Shown here one piece after another: positions 1 through 7,192 of a stretch of 50,966 bases of DNA. Every line of letters starts with the position of its first letter. Positions within the stretch are counted from its first letter, which is position 1. The stretch comes from Defluviicoccus sp. bin129 (GTDB lineage: Bacteria; Pseudomonadota; Alphaproteobacteria; MPNO01): the NCBI GenBank assembly GCA_002239065.1, contig MPNO01000029.1, forward strand, positions 1 to 50,966. Direction: 5' to 3'. Under the pieces are notes generated by a model, which was given only the letters and a program-made list of their open reading frames with translations, ran no database searches and had not been told where the DNA came from. A program made the position numbers and the translations under genes.

Positions 1-1104
1 CGCAGCAGCCTCGATTTCGCGGTCTCCGAGATGGGCGTAGCGCAGTGTCATGCGGACGCTGGAATGGCCGAGGAGCCGGGAGACCACCGGCACCGGCACG
101 CCGTTCATCACCGCGTGGCTGGCGTGCGTGTGGCGTAGGTCATGGAGGCGCACGTCCTCGATGCTGGCTTCCCTGCGGACCCGGTGCCAGAGCCTGAGGT
201 CGGGGTGGCGCGGCCGGGACGGATCGCGCGGTGACGGAAACACGAACGGGCTCCCTCCCCGCGGCTGTCCGTGGAGAATACGCCGTGCCTGAGAATTGAG
301 AGGAACCTTCCTCGGCCCCGTTTTGCTGTCGGCGAGCATGAGCGCGTCGCCCTGGACCTCGGACCAGCGCAGGTTCACGATCTCGCCCCTGCGGCACCCG
401 GTGAGCAGGAGCATCCGGATCATGTCGGCCTGCTGGCGGTTGCCCTTCCCGTCCTGCTCGTCGAGCGCCCGGTGCAGGCGAGCGATCTCCTCGCGGGAGA
501 GGAACCGGGTGAGTCTCGGCCGCCGGTTGGGCTCGATGCCAACGGCCGGGTTGGCATCGACATGGCCGCGCGCGATCGCAAAGTTCATGATCTGGCGGAG
601 GACTTCGAGGCCGCGGTTGGCGTTGACCGGGGCGGTCCGGCTGAAGGCGTCGCACCAGCGCCGGACCTGCGCAGGCGCGATGCGGTCGAGCGGGCTCGAC
701 CCGAATTCCGGCATCAGCTTGCTGGCGAGCAGCGAGCGGACGCCCTTCCGGGTCGAGGGCTTGTAGCGCCCGAAATGAACCTCCCTCCACTCGCTCTCGA
801 CGAACTCCCGGAACGAAGGCGCGCAGCGTCTGGGCACACTTTCCCTGTCGGGCTCGTGGATGGCCTGGCGCGCGAGGTATTCCCGACGCGCCTCGGCGAC
901 GGTCCTGAGCGACACCGGGCCCAGCGAGACGCGTCTCGAACGCCCGCCGGATCGCTGCAACAACACGTAGCTCTTGCCGCCGCCGGGCCGGACCCGGACC
1001 CCGAGACCCGCCAAGCGAGTATCCCAGACCGTGTATTCCTTCTCGCGTGGACGAAGGCGGTCCACGGCGGCGTCGGTCAGCCGCATGCGTTCCCTGCCGG
1101 CCAT
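1..1104 (-). CDS. Tyrosine recombinase/integrase, C-terminus cut by window edge
   Basis: Site-specific recombinase of the phage/island integrase family. The frame is open from an ATG at 1104 to base 1 (368 codons) with no stop, so the gene is partial, although it is probably nearly complete because the tyrosine is already included. It has an N-terminal arm-binding (DUF4102-like) segment at residues 1-80, a SAM-like core-binding region at about 95-190, and a catalytic domain with R238 (LLLTGCRRGEI), H321 and R324 (HDLRHTHAS), H347 (LLGHSS) and Y356 (LRYAHL). All catalytic residues are therefore present. It begins only 3 nt after the stop of the upstream recombinase at 1108-2232, so the two are probably translated from one message. 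They are related but clearly different proteins. Family assignment is firm; target site and mobile element are unknown. Confidence 0.88.
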   Translation of the reverse strand, partial: MAGRERMRLTDAAVDRLRPREKEYTVWDTRLAGLGVRVRPGGGKSYVLLQRSGGRSRRVSLGPVSLRTVAEARREYLARQAIHEPDRESVPRRCAPSFREFVESEWREVHFGRYKPSTRKGVRSLLASKLMPEFGSSPLDRIAPAQVRRWCDAFSRTAPVNANRGLEVLRQIMNFAIARGHVDANPAVGIEPNRRPRLTRFLSREEIARLHRALDEQDGKGNRQQADMIRMLLLTGCRRGEIVNLRWSEVQGDALMLADSKTGPRKVPLNSQARRILHGQPRGGSPFVFPSPRDPSRPRHPDLRLWHRVRREASIEDVRLHDLRHTHASHAVMNGVPVPVVSRLLGHSSVRMTLRYAHLGDREIEAAA

Positions 1105-1107
1105 CGC

Positions 1108-2232
1108 TCAGCTCCCTTCCAGCGCCGCGCCGACGGTCTCGGCGGCCTGCATCGCCATGACATCGCTGAGGTGGGTGTATTTGAGGGTGGTCTCGGGATC
1201 GGCATGACCGAGCAACCGGCCGATGGCGAGCACGGTCTCGCCCTCGCGCAGCGCGATGCTGGCATGGGTATGGCGGAGGTCGTGAAGACGAACGTCGTCC
1301 AACCCGGCCTCGACGCGGAACGTCCACCAGCACTGGTCCAGCCAGCTCTTGCTCCGCGGGTTTCCCGACCGGCGCACGGGGAACACCCAGCGGCCCTTTC
1401 GCTTCAGGGCGTCGAGAACATTCCTGGCGGGCTCCGACAGCCAGACGGTTCTGGGACCGGTCTTCGAATCGCGTAGGAACAGGTGCCCCTCGCGGTAGTC
1501 GGACCAGCGCAGCGTCAGTATCTCCCCCTTCCGGCATCCGGTCAGAAGGAGAAGGCGGACGATCGCCACCTGTTCCGGAGACCGCCCCTCATGGGCCGAC
1601 AGGACCGCCGAGAGGCGGCGGATCTCGTCGTCCGACAGGAAGCGCTCGCGCCCCTTGCGGCGGTAGCGCCGGAAGCCCCGGCAGGGGTTGGAGTCCTCCG
1701 GCCGGAGCCCCATCGTCTCGGCCTCCCTCATGATGACGGAGAGCACCGGCATGGAGCGGTCGGCCGCCACCGGGGTTGCGCAGAGCGAGGCGAACCAGTT
1801 GGCGACGTCCTTCTGGTCGATCTCCGCGACCTGCCGTCCCGCGAAATTCGGCAGGATCTGCCTGCGCAGGTAGCTCCGGTTGACCGCCAGCGTGCTGGCC
1901 TTCCAGACCCGGCCGCGGCGCTCGAACGCCGCCTGGGCGACGGCCTCGAAGAGGGTCTCGTCGGGATCGCGCGGCGTCTCCACTCCACGCCTGATGGCGG
2001 CAAGCGCCCCGCGCGCGCGGGACCGCGCTTCGAGGACATCCATCGCTGAGGCGTCGCCCACAATCGTCCAGACGCGCTCGCCGCGGTGCTGGCAATGGAC
2101 GAAGAATCGCTTGTTGCCCGAGGGCAGCACCCGGAGGCCGAAGCCCCTGAGTTTGCCGTCGCGAACGTCGTAGGCCGACTTGCGGGGTCGGAGCGCCCTG
2201 ATTCGGGCGTCGGTGAGGCCGGTTCTCGGCAT
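1108..2232 (-). CDS. Tyrosine recombinase/integrase, full length
   Basis: Complete 374-residue integrase. The N-terminal 80 residues are a DUF4102-like arm-binding domain (DGKLRGFGLRVLPSG), residues about 95-190 are the core-binding domain, and the C-terminal half is the catalytic domain with R234 (LLLTGCRKGEI), H317 and R320 (HDLRHTHAS), H343 (LLGHAD) and Y352 (LKYTHL). It lies immediately upstream of a second integrase (1-1104), an unusual tandem arrangement. A 16-bp palindrome sits 13 nt upstream of its ATG and may be an operator or recombination site. No tRNA borders the gene; the tRNA-Lys at 13439-13514 is 11 kb away. The rest of any island would lie left of the window. Confidence 0.92.
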   Translation of the reverse strand: MPRTGLTDARIRALRPRKSAYDVRDGKLRGFGLRVLPSGNKRFFVHCQHRGERVWTIVGDASAMDVLEARSRARGALAAIRRGVETPRDPDETLFEAVAQAAFERRGRVWKASTLAVNRSYLRRQILPNFAGRQVAEIDQKDVANWFASLCATPVAADRSMPVLSVIMREAETMGLRPEDSNPCRGFRRYRRKGRERFLSDDEIRRLSAVLSAHEGRSPEQVAIVRLLLLTGCRKGEILTLRWSDYREGHLFLRDSKTGPRTVWLSEPARNVLDALKRKGRWVFPVRRSGNPRSKSWLDQCWWTFRVEAGLDDVRLHDLRHTHASIALREGETVLAIGRLLGHADPETTLKYTHLSDVMAMQAAETVGAALEGS

Positions 2233-2244
2233 GTCTTCTCTCCC

Positions 2245-2260
2245 GGTTGCAGTTGCAACC
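2245..2260. repeat. Perfect palindrome upstream of integrase
   Basis: GGTTGCA-GT-TGCAACC, flanked by CCC on the left and CGGG on the right, so the symmetry extends further with one bulged base. Related GTTGC/TGCAAC words recur at 2272-2286. It is 13 nt upstream of the integrase start at 2232. It could be an operator, an arm-type integrase site or part of an attachment site; the sequence alone does not decide. Confidence 0.5.
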
Positions 2261-2389
2261 CGGGAACCGAAAGTTGCCCGGATGCAACAAGATGCGGGAG
2301 AAAAAACGACCCTGTATCAAACAGTTAGCACCGTCAGGTGCGTGGCGTGGTGTATCCTCCGCGCGGCGGCGATGGGCGGGGTGCGGGGC

Positions 2390-3280
2390 ATGGAGTTCAG
2401 GACGGTCGGCGGCGGGCTCCGCGTGTCCCTGGTCGGGCTCGGCTGCAACAATTTCGGGCGCCGGCTGGGCGAGCGCGAGTCGCGCGCCGTGATCCATGCC
2501 GCGCTCGATGCCGGGATCACCCTGTTCGACACCGCGGACTCCTATGGCGGCGGGCGCTCGGAAAAGTTCATCGGCAAGGCGCTCGGCGCGCGGCGCCGCG
2601 AGATCGCCATCGCCACCAAGTTCGGCTGGAGCGGCGGCGCCGGGCCGCGCAAGGTGGCGCGCGCGGTCGAGGGCAGCCTGAAGCGGCTCCGCACCGATGT
2701 CATCGACCTCTACCAGATCCACCGCCCCGACCCGGCGACGCCGATCGCCGACACGCTGGAGGCGCTCGACCGGCTGGTGGACCAGGGCAAGGTGCGGTTC
2801 GTCGGCTGCTCCAATTTCTCCGGCGCCCAGATCGCCGAGGCGCGCGCGGTCGCGGACGCGCATGATTGGTGCGCCTTCGTCACCGCCCAGAACCCCTACA
2901 GCCTGCTCGACCGGGCGATCGAGGACGACGTGGTCCCGGCCTGCGCGCCGGACGGGATGGGAATCCTGCCCTACTACCCGCTCGCCAACGGGCTGCTGTC
3001 GGGCAAGTACCGGCGCGGCGCGCCCTGGCCCGGCGGCACGCGGCTCTCGCAATGGCGGGTCTCCGACTTCGAATGGGAGGTCGTGGAGGGGCTCGCGGCC
3101 CATGCCGAGGCTGCCGGACGCTCGCTGCTCGAGCTCGCCTTCTCCTGGCTCGCCGCGCAGCCCGGCATCCTCAGCGTGATCGCCGGCGCGACGACGCCCG
3201 AACAGGTCGCGCGCAACGCGGGCGCGGCGGGCTGGCGGCTGACCGAGGCCGATCTCGCCGAGGTGGGCCGGTTCGTCTGA
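2390..3280 (+). CDS. Aldo/keto reductase
   Basis: NAD(P)H-dependent oxidoreductase of the aldo/keto reductase superfamily, 296 residues, predicted TIM barrel, cytosolic. Visible family landmarks are the Asp and Tyr in FDTADSYGGGRSE, the Lys in IATKFGW and the His in YQIHRPDP, which make up the catalytic tetrad. NFSGAQI and a late GATTPEQV segment near the cofactor pocket are also typical. The start was set at 2390 because family members begin with a MEFR-type strand; an in-frame ATG at 2372 would add six residues. It is divergent from the integrase pair and is followed 45 nt later by a toxin-antitoxin pair. The natural substrate (aldehyde or sugar) cannot be inferred. Confidence 0.88.
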   Translation: MEFRTVGGGLRVSLVGLGCNNFGRRLGERESRAVIHAALDAGITLFDTADSYGGGRSEKFIGKALGARRREIAIATKFGWSGGAGPRKVARAVEGSLKRLRTDVIDLYQIHRPDPATPIADTLEALDRLVDQGKVRFVGCSNFSGAQIAEARAVADAHDWCAFVTAQNPYSLLDRAIEDDVVPACAPDGMGILPYYPLANGLLSGKYRRGAPWPGGTRLSQWRVSDFEWEVVEGLAAHAEAAGRSLLELAFSWLAAQPGILSVIAGATTPEQVARNAGAAGWRLTEADLAEVGRFV

Positions 3281-3306
3281 GCGACCGCCGCGTTGGAGCA
3301 TGTAGT

Positions 3307-3328
3307 CATCGTTGACATCAACGCGATG
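3307..3328. repeat. Imperfect palindrome over the toxin start
   Basis: CATCGTTGA-CA-TCAACG-c-GATG: nine-base arms that match except for one inserted C. It covers the ATG at 3326 of the HigB-like toxin. Antitoxins of this class bind such palindromes to repress their own operon, so an operator is the simplest reading. Overlap with the start codon would also allow an mRNA hairpin there. Confidence 0.4.
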
Positions 3329-3676
3329 AACATAGGCACGAGACCAGTCGGCTGGATCGGAGCCGCGCGAAAGGAATTCGCAACCTTGCCGTCGGCGGTG
3401 CGAGACCGCGCGACCGCGGCACTGACCATCGCCGCGGCGGGGAGAAAGGCCGATATCGCGAAGCCGTTGAGGGGCTTCGGGCCGGGTGTGATGGAATTCG
3501 CCATTCGGTACCGGACCCATGCGTGGCGGGTGGTCCATACGACGGAAATGGACGGACGGCTCTGGGTGATCCATGCCTTCCGGAAGAAATCCTGGATGGG
3601 CATCAAGACTCCCAAGTCGGACCGCGACTTGATCGCCAGGCGGCTGGCCCGTTTGAAGAGGGAATTGCCGCAATGA
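3326..3676 (+). CDS. higB: HigB-like (Gp49/RelE-fold) toxin
   Basis: A 116-residue protein of the phage-derived Gp49-like family, the toxin half of HigBA-type toxin-antitoxin systems; family members are RelE-fold ribosome-dependent mRNA endonucleases. Visible signatures are the early VGWIGAARKEF segment, KPLRGFGPGVMEF, the strand pair YRTHAWRVVHTTEMDG and the closing HAFRKKSWMGIKTPKSD motif, all characteristic. ATG 3326 was chosen because the family starts just before this tryptophan segment; a TTG at 3293 would extend the frame by 11 residues. The stop overlaps the antitoxin start by 4 nt (ATGA), so the genes are coupled toxin first, the usual higBA order. Confidence 0.82.
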   Translation: MNIGTRPVGWIGAARKEFATLPSAVRDRATAALTIAAAGRKADIAKPLRGFGPGVMEFAIRYRTHAWRVVHTTEMDGRLWVIHAFRKKSWMGIKTPKSDRDLIARRLARLKRELPQ

Positions 3677-3969
3677 GCGAGAGCGACTTCGAGCTGATCG
3701 AAGGAAGCGGGAATGCGTTCCGCGACCTCGGCGACCCGCACGCCGATCTGAAACAGGCCAGGGCGATCCTCGCGGCCCTGATCATCGCGGTGCTGGACGA
3801 CCGCAGGCTCACGGTGCGGAAGGCGGGTGCGTTGGCCGGATTCGCCCCGGCGGATTTCTCGCGCATTCGAAACGCGGATCTCGGGCGGTTCACGCTCGAC
3901 CGGTTGATCAAGATGCTTGCGGCGCTGGACGGCGGTCTGCGTGTCACGGTGCGGGTCGGCGAGACATGA
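3673..3969 (+). CDS. higA: XRE-family antitoxin (HigA-like)
   Basis: A 98-residue DNA-binding protein that is the cognate antitoxin of the HigB-like toxin. A helix-turn-helix lies at about residues 47-90 (LTVRKAGALAGFAPADFSRI followed by FTLDRLIKMLAALD), the layout of XRE/HigA2-type antitoxins. It should neutralise the toxin and repress the operon, probably through the palindrome at 3307-3328. The ATG overlaps the toxin stop by 4 nt. It ends 168 nt before the acyl-CoA ligase gene. Confidence 0.82.
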   Translation: MSESDFELIEGSGNAFRDLGDPHADLKQARAILAALIIAVLDDRRLTVRKAGALAGFAPADFSRIRNADLGRFTLDRLIKMLAALDGGLRVTVRVGET

Positions 3970-4039
3970 GGACAATGCGGCATTGGCGGATCGAGGATGA
4001 GGCCAAGGCCGCCCCATGAATAACGCCGTATCCCGAGTA

Positions 4040-4054
4040 GGCCCCGCAGGGGCC
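4040..4054. repeat. Small GC stem-loop in the gap after higA
   Basis: GGCCCC-GCA-GGGGCC, a perfect six-base-pair stem in the 168-nt gap between higA and the acyl-CoA ligase. It has no following T run, so it may aid transcription termination only weakly. Nothing else recognisable is in this gap apart from the ligase ribosome-binding site. Confidence 0.3.
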
Positions 4055-4137
4055 GTATCGAAGGGCGCCGGTCAGGGTTCCGTCCACACCCCATTGGCTC
4101 TAGCATCGCCTCGTTCCCGCCGACCGAGGAGGACGAG

Positions 4138-5823
4138 GTGACCGATCCGCTGTGGCTCGCGAAATATCCCGAGAACGTCAAATGGGATGCCGAGATCCCC
4201 GAAGGGCCGCTATTCGCGATCCTCGACCAGGCGGTCGAACGCTTCCCGGGCAACGAGGCGATGGATTTCCTCGGCAAGCGCTACAGCTACGCCGAGCTCG
4301 GCGATGCGGTGACGCGCGCCGCCGCCGGGTTCCGCGCGCTCGGCGTCGCCAGGGGGGTCAAGGTCGGGCTGTTCCTGCCCAACTGCCCGCACTTCGTGAT
4401 CGCCTATTTCGGCATCCTCAAGGCCGGCGGCACGGTGGTCAATTACAGCCCGCTCTATTCGGAAGACCAGCTCGCCCACCAGATCGAGGATTCCGAGACC
4501 GACATCATGGTGACGCTCGGCCTGGAGGCGCTGTACCCGAAGATGGCGGCGCTGCTCGAACGCAGCCGGGTGAGCCGGCTCGTCGTCGGCACCTTGCAGG
4601 CGGCCCTGCCGTTCCCCAAGAGCGTGCTGTTCCCGCTGCTCAGGCGCGGCGAGATCGCGCGCGTGCCGGCCGACGACCGTCACATCCCGTTCGCCCGGCT
4701 GCTCGACAACGACGGCGCCGGCGACCCGCCGGAGATCGATCCCCGCGCCGACATCGCCGTCCTGCAATACACCGGCGGCACCACCGGGGTCTCCAAGGGC
4801 GCCATGCTGAGCCACGCCAATCTCCACGCCAACGTCCACCAGGCGCTGATGTGGAGCCCCGACCTGGTGCCCGGCGAAGAGCGCATGATGGGGGTGCTGC
4901 CGTTCTTCCACGTCTTCGCCATGACCGTGGTGATGAACCTGACCATCGCGCTCGGCGGCTCGATCGTGATGCGCCCGCGCTTCGAGCTCGACCCGGTGCT
5001 GGAAGACGTGACGAAGAAGAAGCCGACCCTGTTCCCCGGCGTGCCGACCATGTACACCGCGATCGTCAACCACCCGAAGCTCGAAAAGTTCGACCTGACC
5101 TCGATCAAGATCTGCCTGTCCGGCGGCGCGCCGCTGCCGGGCGAGATCAAGCGCCGCTTCGAGACCCTGTCGGGCTGCAAGCTGGTCGAGGGCTACGGGC
5201 TGACCGAGACCTCGCCGCTGGCCACCGCCAACCCGTTCGACGGGCTCAACAAGGAGAGCTCGATCGGCCTGCCGGTGCCCGGCACCGCGATCGCCATCGT
5301 CGACAGGGAGGACCCGCACAGGCTGCTGGCGCAAGGCGAGGACGGCGAGATCTGCGTCTCCGGCCCGCAGGTGATGAAGGGCTACTGGCGGCGCGAGGAG
5401 GAGACCGCCGAGACCGTGGTCGACGGCCGCCTGCTGACCGGCGATGTCGGTCATATCGACGAGGACGGCTACGTCTTCATCATCGACCGCAAGAAGGATT
5501 TGGTGCTGGTGAGCGGCTTCAACGTGTTCCCGCGCAAGGTGGAGGAGGGGATCTACCTGCACGAGGCGGTCGAGGAGGTCACGGTGATCGGCGTGCCGGA
5601 CGACTACACCGGCGAGGCGGTCAAGGCCTTCGTCAAGCTCAAGCAGGGCCAGACGCTCGACGCCGAGGCGCTCAAGGCCTTCCTCGCCGACAAGCTCGGC
5701 CGGCACGAGATGCCCAAGCATGTCGAGTTCCGCGACGAGCTGCCCAAGACGATGATCGGCAAGCTGTCCAAGAAGGAACTGGTCGCCGAGGAGCAGGCCG
5801 CCCGCGAGGCCGCGTCGGGCTGA
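4138..5823 (+). CDS. fadD: Long-chain fatty acid-CoA ligase (FadD-like)
   Basis: ATP-dependent acyl-CoA synthetase of the ANL superfamily, 561 residues, the usual length. It activates fatty acids to acyl-CoA through an acyl-adenylate. Visible motifs are the AMP-binding P-loop YTGGTTGVSKGAMLSH (about residue 211), GYGLTETSP (about 351), the TGDVGHIDEDGY segment and the C-terminal hinge DRKKDLVLVSGFNVFPRKVEE, with the catalytic Lys expected in LPKTMIGKLSKKEL. The start is a GTG with a strong upstream GAGGAGGACGAG ribosome-binding site. It stands alone: no other beta-oxidation gene is adjacent. Chain-length preference cannot be read, so the fadD symbol is by family. Confidence 0.9.
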   Translation: MTDPLWLAKYPENVKWDAEIPEGPLFAILDQAVERFPGNEAMDFLGKRYSYAELGDAVTRAAAGFRALGVARGVKVGLFLPNCPHFVIAYFGILKAGGTVVNYSPLYSEDQLAHQIEDSETDIMVTLGLEALYPKMAALLERSRVSRLVVGTLQAALPFPKSVLFPLLRRGEIARVPADDRHIPFARLLDNDGAGDPPEIDPRADIAVLQYTGGTTGVSKGAMLSHANLHANVHQALMWSPDLVPGEERMMGVLPFFHVFAMTVVMNLTIALGGSIVMRPRFELDPVLEDVTKKKPTLFPGVPTMYTAIVNHPKLEKFDLTSIKICLSGGAPLPGEIKRRFETLSGCKLVEGYGLTETSPLATANPFDGLNKESSIGLPVPGTAIAIVDREDPHRLLAQGEDGEICVSGPQVMKGYWRREEETAETVVDGRLLTGDVGHIDEDGYVFIIDRKKDLVLVSGFNVFPRKVEEGIYLHEAVEEVTVIGVPDDYTGEAVKAFVKLKQGQTLDAEALKAFLADKLGRHEMPKHVEFRDELPKTMIGKLSKKELVAEEQAAREAASG

Positions 5824-5836
5824 GCGCGGCCCGTCC

Positions 5837-6691
5837 TCATCCCGGGTAGGCGCCAGGCGCCCGCGCGAGGGCGCAGATCGCGCGGTCCCGGGCGGTCACG
5901 GTGAGCGAGAAGCCGGCGGCGGCGTTGCCCGCCAGATCCCGCACCGGCCGGGACCCGGGCGGGGCGTAGGAGAGGGTGACCCACGCCCCGTCCGCGACCG
6001 TTCCGTCCAGCGCGAGCAACACCCGGCGGCGGTCGACGCGGGCGGCGTCGAACCGCCGGGGCGCGCCGCCGACGAACAGCGCGAAGCCGCCCGGGCTGGC
6101 GAGCCCGTCTTCGCTCATCAGCGGCTCGTCCCAGGTCACGGCCAGCCTGTCGCGGTCGACCGTGGCGAACAACGCGCCGGGGCGCACGCCGTCCACCCTG
6201 CGGGTCGGGTCGGGGCCGAGCGCCCGATGGGTCAGCGACGCCGCCGCGCCCGCGGGACCCGCGATGCCGCCCACCGGCGCGCTCAGCCGGTCGGCGGCGA
6301 CGGCGATCCCGTCGGCGTCCGCGTCGCCCTCCGCCACGGCATAGGCGAAGGCGAGCGCCGCCGTCCCGCCGCCGCCGGCGTAGCGGGCGGGGCGCGCCGC
6401 GCCGCCGATATCGAGCACCAGCACCGGCGCCGCGCCCGGCGCGACCCTCACCGGCCGGTCGAACGCGACCGTCACAACGATCTCGTCGCCGATCCCGTAG
6501 ACCCCGGCGGGGGAGGCGAACCCGATGGCGGCGATCGCCGCCGATTGCGGGCAGGTCCGGTCGTCGTCCGGGACCGGCGGGCGGGGCGCCGCCCGCGGCG
6601 CCGCCCCCGCCCCCCCACCCGCCGCCGGCGCGGCCGACAGCGCCGCCAGCAGGGCCACGGCGATGGGCACGAGGATGCTTGAGGTGAACAT
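5837..6691 (-). CDS. Secreted SwmB-type repeat protein
   Basis: A 284-residue exported protein. Residues 1-24 are a signal peptide (MFTSSILVPIAVALLAALSA) followed by an Ala/Pro/Gly linker. The first half has a beta-sandwich repeat of the kind found in large surface adhesins (YGIGDEIVVTVAFDRPV, then VLVLDIGG and YAVAEGDADADGI). The second half matches the SwmB domain pattern (LAVTWDEPLM, then WVTLSYAPPGSRPVRDLAGN). The start has an AAGGAG box 8 nt upstream. It is convergent with the acyl-CoA ligase, with only 13 nt between stops. A cell-surface or extracellular structural role is likely; the ligand is unknown. The related domains usually occur as many copies in giant proteins, so this short two-domain form is somewhat unusual. 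Confidence 0.72.
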   Translation of the reverse strand: MFTSSILVPIAVALLAALSAAPAAGGGAGAAPRAAPRPPVPDDDRTCPQSAAIAAIGFASPAGVYGIGDEIVVTVAFDRPVRVAPGAAPVLVLDIGGAARPARYAGGGGTAALAFAYAVAEGDADADGIAVAADRLSAPVGGIAGPAGAAASLTHRALGPDPTRRVDGVRPGALFATVDRDRLAVTWDEPLMSEDGLASPGGFALFVGGAPRRFDAARVDRRRVLLALDGTVADGAWVTLSYAPPGSRPVRDLAGNAAAGFSLTVTARDRAICALARAPGAYPG

Positions 6692-6813
6692 GTCGCCGCT
6701 CCTTTCGTTGCAGAGCGGCCGGCCGCATGTTCGTCTGGTTCCTATGTGGGGAGCGGATTCGGGATTTCGAGAGGCGAGCCCGGGAGGTGGGGCGCGGCCG
6801 GGCTCGGCGGCTA

Positions 6814-7044
6814 TCAGGTGGGGGCGTCGCTGAGCTCGAGGCGGCGTTCGATCCGCTCCAGCCGTTCCCCGTGGCGGTCGAGGCGCTGGTGGATGTTTGC
6901 GACGTCGCGCTGCAGGTTCACCAGGTGATGTTCGATCGACGACACGCGCTGGCGGAGGTCGCCGAGCTCGGCATCGATCTTGTCGACCGTCGCGCGGATC
7001 GCGCGGAGCTGCGCGAGCACCAGGTTCTCGACCTCGGAGTTCAT
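6814..7044 (-). CDS. Small coiled-coil protein
   Basis: A 76-residue hydrophilic protein with heptad character nearly throughout (NLVLAQLRAIRATVDKI, then LRQRVSSIEHHLVNLQRDV, then LDRHGERLERIERRLEL). It has no signal peptide or membrane segment. Similar small Glu/Arg-rich coiled-coil proteins are common in Alphaproteobacteria without assigned function. A GGCGGG box precedes the ATG. It is divergent from the oppA gene at 7193. Coding status is supported by the regular heptads and the ribosome-binding site; function is unknown. Confidence 0.6.
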   Translation of the reverse strand: MNSEVENLVLAQLRAIRATVDKIDAELGDLRQRVSSIEHHLVNLQRDVANIHQRLDRHGERLERIERRLELSDAPT

Positions 7045-7192
7045 CCCGCCAGCCTAGCCGCGGGGGCGGCGGGTGTCGAGTTTCGCCGGACCGCCGCCGC
7101 AAACCGGGTGGAGCCGAATCTGGCCATCGCCTACATTTCGGAGAGCCTGCCGACATCCCGCGGCGGCGTTCCGAATCCCGAGCGAGAGAGAC

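Noticed and set aside
1589..3673. Open frame of 694 codons on the minus strand across the integrase and the aldo/keto reductase
   Set aside because: It overlaps two well-supported genes in other frames and has no recognisable domain.
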